From contig JAFQQE010000011.1 in the NCBI GenBank assembly GCA_017411405.1, positions 1-50,097 on the forward strand: a stretch of DNA of 50,097 nucleotides. Reading direction: 5' to 3'. The translations under genes were made by a program, and so were the position numbers. The number at the start of each line of letters is the position of its first letter. Within the stretch, counting starts at the first letter, position 1. This DNA is from Bacilli bacterium. Lineage in GTDB: Bacteria > Bacillota_I > Bacilli_A > RF39 > UBA660. Shown piece by piece: positions 49,209 through 50,097 of the stretch. Below the pieces are notes generated by a model. It ran no database searches, had not been told where the DNA came from, and worked only from the letters and a program-made list of their open reading frames with translations.

Positions 49209-49237
49209 TTGACTTTTTACACAAAAAATGTTAATAT
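49209..49237 (+). promoter_or_regulatory. lexA promoter
   Basis: TTGACT (49209-49214), 17-base spacer and TAATAT (49232-49237) on the plus strand. The leader is short, with AGAGGTG before the ATG at 49257. Only one LexA box is visible in the shared intergenic region, upstream of this -35, so autoregulation may be weaker than control of the divergent gene. Confidence 0.72.
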
Positions 49238-49256
49238 TTATTTAGAGGTGAAAGAA

Positions 49257-49874
49257 ATGGAAAATATTACTAATAAACAAGCTGAAACTTTAACTTTTAT
49301 TAAAAAATTTATGGTTTCTCATGGTTTTCCACCATCTGTAAGAGAAATATGTAAAGGAATGAATTTAAGTAGTCCTGCTACTGCACATGCTCATTTAAAT
49401 CAATTAGAAAAAAAAGGAATTATAAGAAAAGAAACAGGTAAATTTAGAACTATAGAATTACTTGTAGAAAATGAATTTGCTAAAAAAGATGAAGAATTAA
49501 TTAAGGTTCCATTACTTGGTAAAATATCATGTGGAAATCCTATAGAAGCAATAGAACAACCTAATGAATTCTTTGATTTACCTGCTTCATTAATACCTTC
49601 TAAAGAAACTATATTTACTTTAAAATGTTCTGGTGATTCAATGATAAACGTTGGAATCTTTGATGGTGATTATGTAATTGTTCAAAAACAAAATATTGCA
49701 AGAAATGGAGATATTGTTGTTGCTTTAACAGAAGATAATGAAGTAACTTTAAAAACATTTTACAAAGAAAAAGATCATATAAGATTACAACCTGAAAATG
49801 ATACATTAGATCCAATTATATTGCCAAGTGTTACTATACTAGGTAAAGCAATTGGTTTATATAGAAAATTCTAG
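49257..49874 (+). CDS. lexA: LexA repressor
   Basis: Global SOS repressor that self-cleaves when RecA is activated. The 205-residue protein has an N-terminal winged helix (LTFIKKFMVSHGFPPSVREI, then SSPATAHAHLNQLEKKG) and a C-terminal S24 protease domain with catalytic Ser128 (GDSM) and Lys166 (TLKTF). The scissile bond is Cys92-Gly93 (SCGNP) instead of the usual Ala-Gly. The ATG at 49257 is chosen for its AGAGGTG site; a TTG at 49209 would coincide with the promoter. It is the last intact gene before the right-hand IS30-like end. Confidence 0.96.
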   Translation: MENITNKQAETLTFIKKFMVSHGFPPSVREICKGMNLSSPATAHAHLNQLEKKGIIRKETGKFRTIELLVENEFAKKDEELIKVPLLGKISCGNPIEAIEQPNEFFDLPASLIPSKETIFTLKCSGDSMINVGIFDGDYVIVQKQNIARNGDIVVALTEDNEVTLKTFYKEKDHIRLQPENDTLDPIILPSVTILGKAIGLYRKF

Positions 49875-49889
49875 AAATAGAATTTTTTT

Positions 49890-49910
49890 AATTGTAATTT
49901 CAACCGCACC
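49890..49910. repeat. IS30-like terminal inverted repeat at right edge
   Basis: The sequence AATTGTAATTTCAACCGCAC followed by C is the inverse of the left-edge repeat at 112-133 with about two mismatches. It starts 16 bases after the lexA stop. It probably marks another copy of the same element family entering from the right, whose transposase lies outside the window. Confidence 0.55.
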
Positions 49911-49956
49911 ATTTAATATAAGTTTATCAAATATTATTTTTTAGTCAATTTTTTTC

Positions 49957-50069
49957 TTTCGTTTGTTATAGTTTTTGAAATTTTATTCTGTTTTTTTGTC
50001 AATGACACTTGTGTTTATTTTATCATTGACAAAAAAATAGAATATATTATAATTTTTAAACAAACGAAA
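49957..50069. promoter_or_regulatory. Large imperfect palindrome with an embedded promoter
   Basis: Outer arms TTTCGTTTGTT (49957-49967) and AACAAACGAAA (50059-50069) are perfect inverses. Inner arms 49985-50005 and 50023-50043 match at 20 of 21 positions (core TTTTTTTGTCAATGA). The right inner arm holds TTGACA (50026-50031), 16 bases and TATAAT (50048-50053), a good plus-strand promoter aimed off the edge. The outer arms could be operator half-sites or the legs of a cruciform. No open frame lies within. Confidence 0.55.
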
Positions 50070-50097
50070 AAATCAATAGTTCATTTCTATTTCATAT

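Noticed and set aside
1-50097. Possible Mycoplasma-type code (TGA as tryptophan)
   Set aside because: Tryptophan is encoded by TGG throughout and several genes (yqzL, VanZ-like, NlpC/P60, the small toxin-like peptide) end properly at TGA, giving normal family lengths.

Overview
The window reads as one contig of a very AT-rich, low-GC Firmicutes genome (G+C looks like about a quarter by eye). TGG is the tryptophan codon and TGA is used as a stop, so this is the standard bacterial code and not the Mycoplasma code. The gene set is Bacillus-like but compact: era/yqzL/recO, ybeY, tsaB-rimI-tsaD, scpA-scpB, miaB, lexA, T-box control of leuS, and the sporulation genes yqfC-yqfD. With many short lysine/asparagine-rich proteins and tight gene packing, this suggests an uncultured gut Bacilli lineage (RF39-like or a relative). 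That placement is inference. Almost every gene lies on the minus strand.

Region by region. 1-133: end of an IS30-like element running off the left edge. 150-7543: recO, a tiny yqzL, an unknown gene, era, two tandem paralogues, an active plus a degenerate cytidine deaminase, ybeY, a VanZ-like gene, then yqfD-yqfC. This is the Bacillus yqfC-to-recO order with phoH and yqfF missing here. 7560-10600: leuS and a small membrane gene under a leucine T-box. 10619-13533: two prepilin-like proteins, tsaD, rimI, tsaB. 13607-21672: a frameshifted Rpn-type gene, mscL, an acyl-CoA synthetase and three envelope proteins (a duplicated beta-helix protein, a Thr-rich repeat protein and an NlpC/P60 hydrolase). 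21749-27095: gntR-ABC operon, two small membrane proteins and a Ca-type P-ATPase. 27233-32059: an overlapping four-gene operon (LysRS-like protein, S51 peptidase, two kinase-fold proteins) bordered by a Nudix gene, a Nudix relic and a GNAT gene. 32171-38955: tRNA-Arg, HD protein, UvdE, metG, a double metallophosphoesterase behind a leader-peptide/terminator structure, a deoxyribonucleotidase and a YunG-Ada fusion.

38956-44148 is accessory DNA. It holds orphan genes, paired hairpins, a candidate type I toxin-antitoxin locus and a decayed integrated island. The island is recognised by three copies of a 31-bp sequence that includes the 3' end of tRNA-Leu(CAA), and it contains a broken MobV-type relaxase. 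44194-49874 returns to core genes: scpB, scpA, a membrane protein, miaB and a GT28 glycolipid synthase. A 34-residue membrane peptide follows, divergent from lexA and carrying a LexA box between its -35 and -10. An IS30-like terminal repeat and a large palindrome close the right edge.

Most worth testing: the LysRS-like/S51/kinase operon (possibly self-protection against an aminoacyl-nucleotide type toxin), the type I toxin-antitoxin candidate, the LexA-controlled micropeptide, and the cytidine deaminase pair with one copy lacking all zinc ligands.
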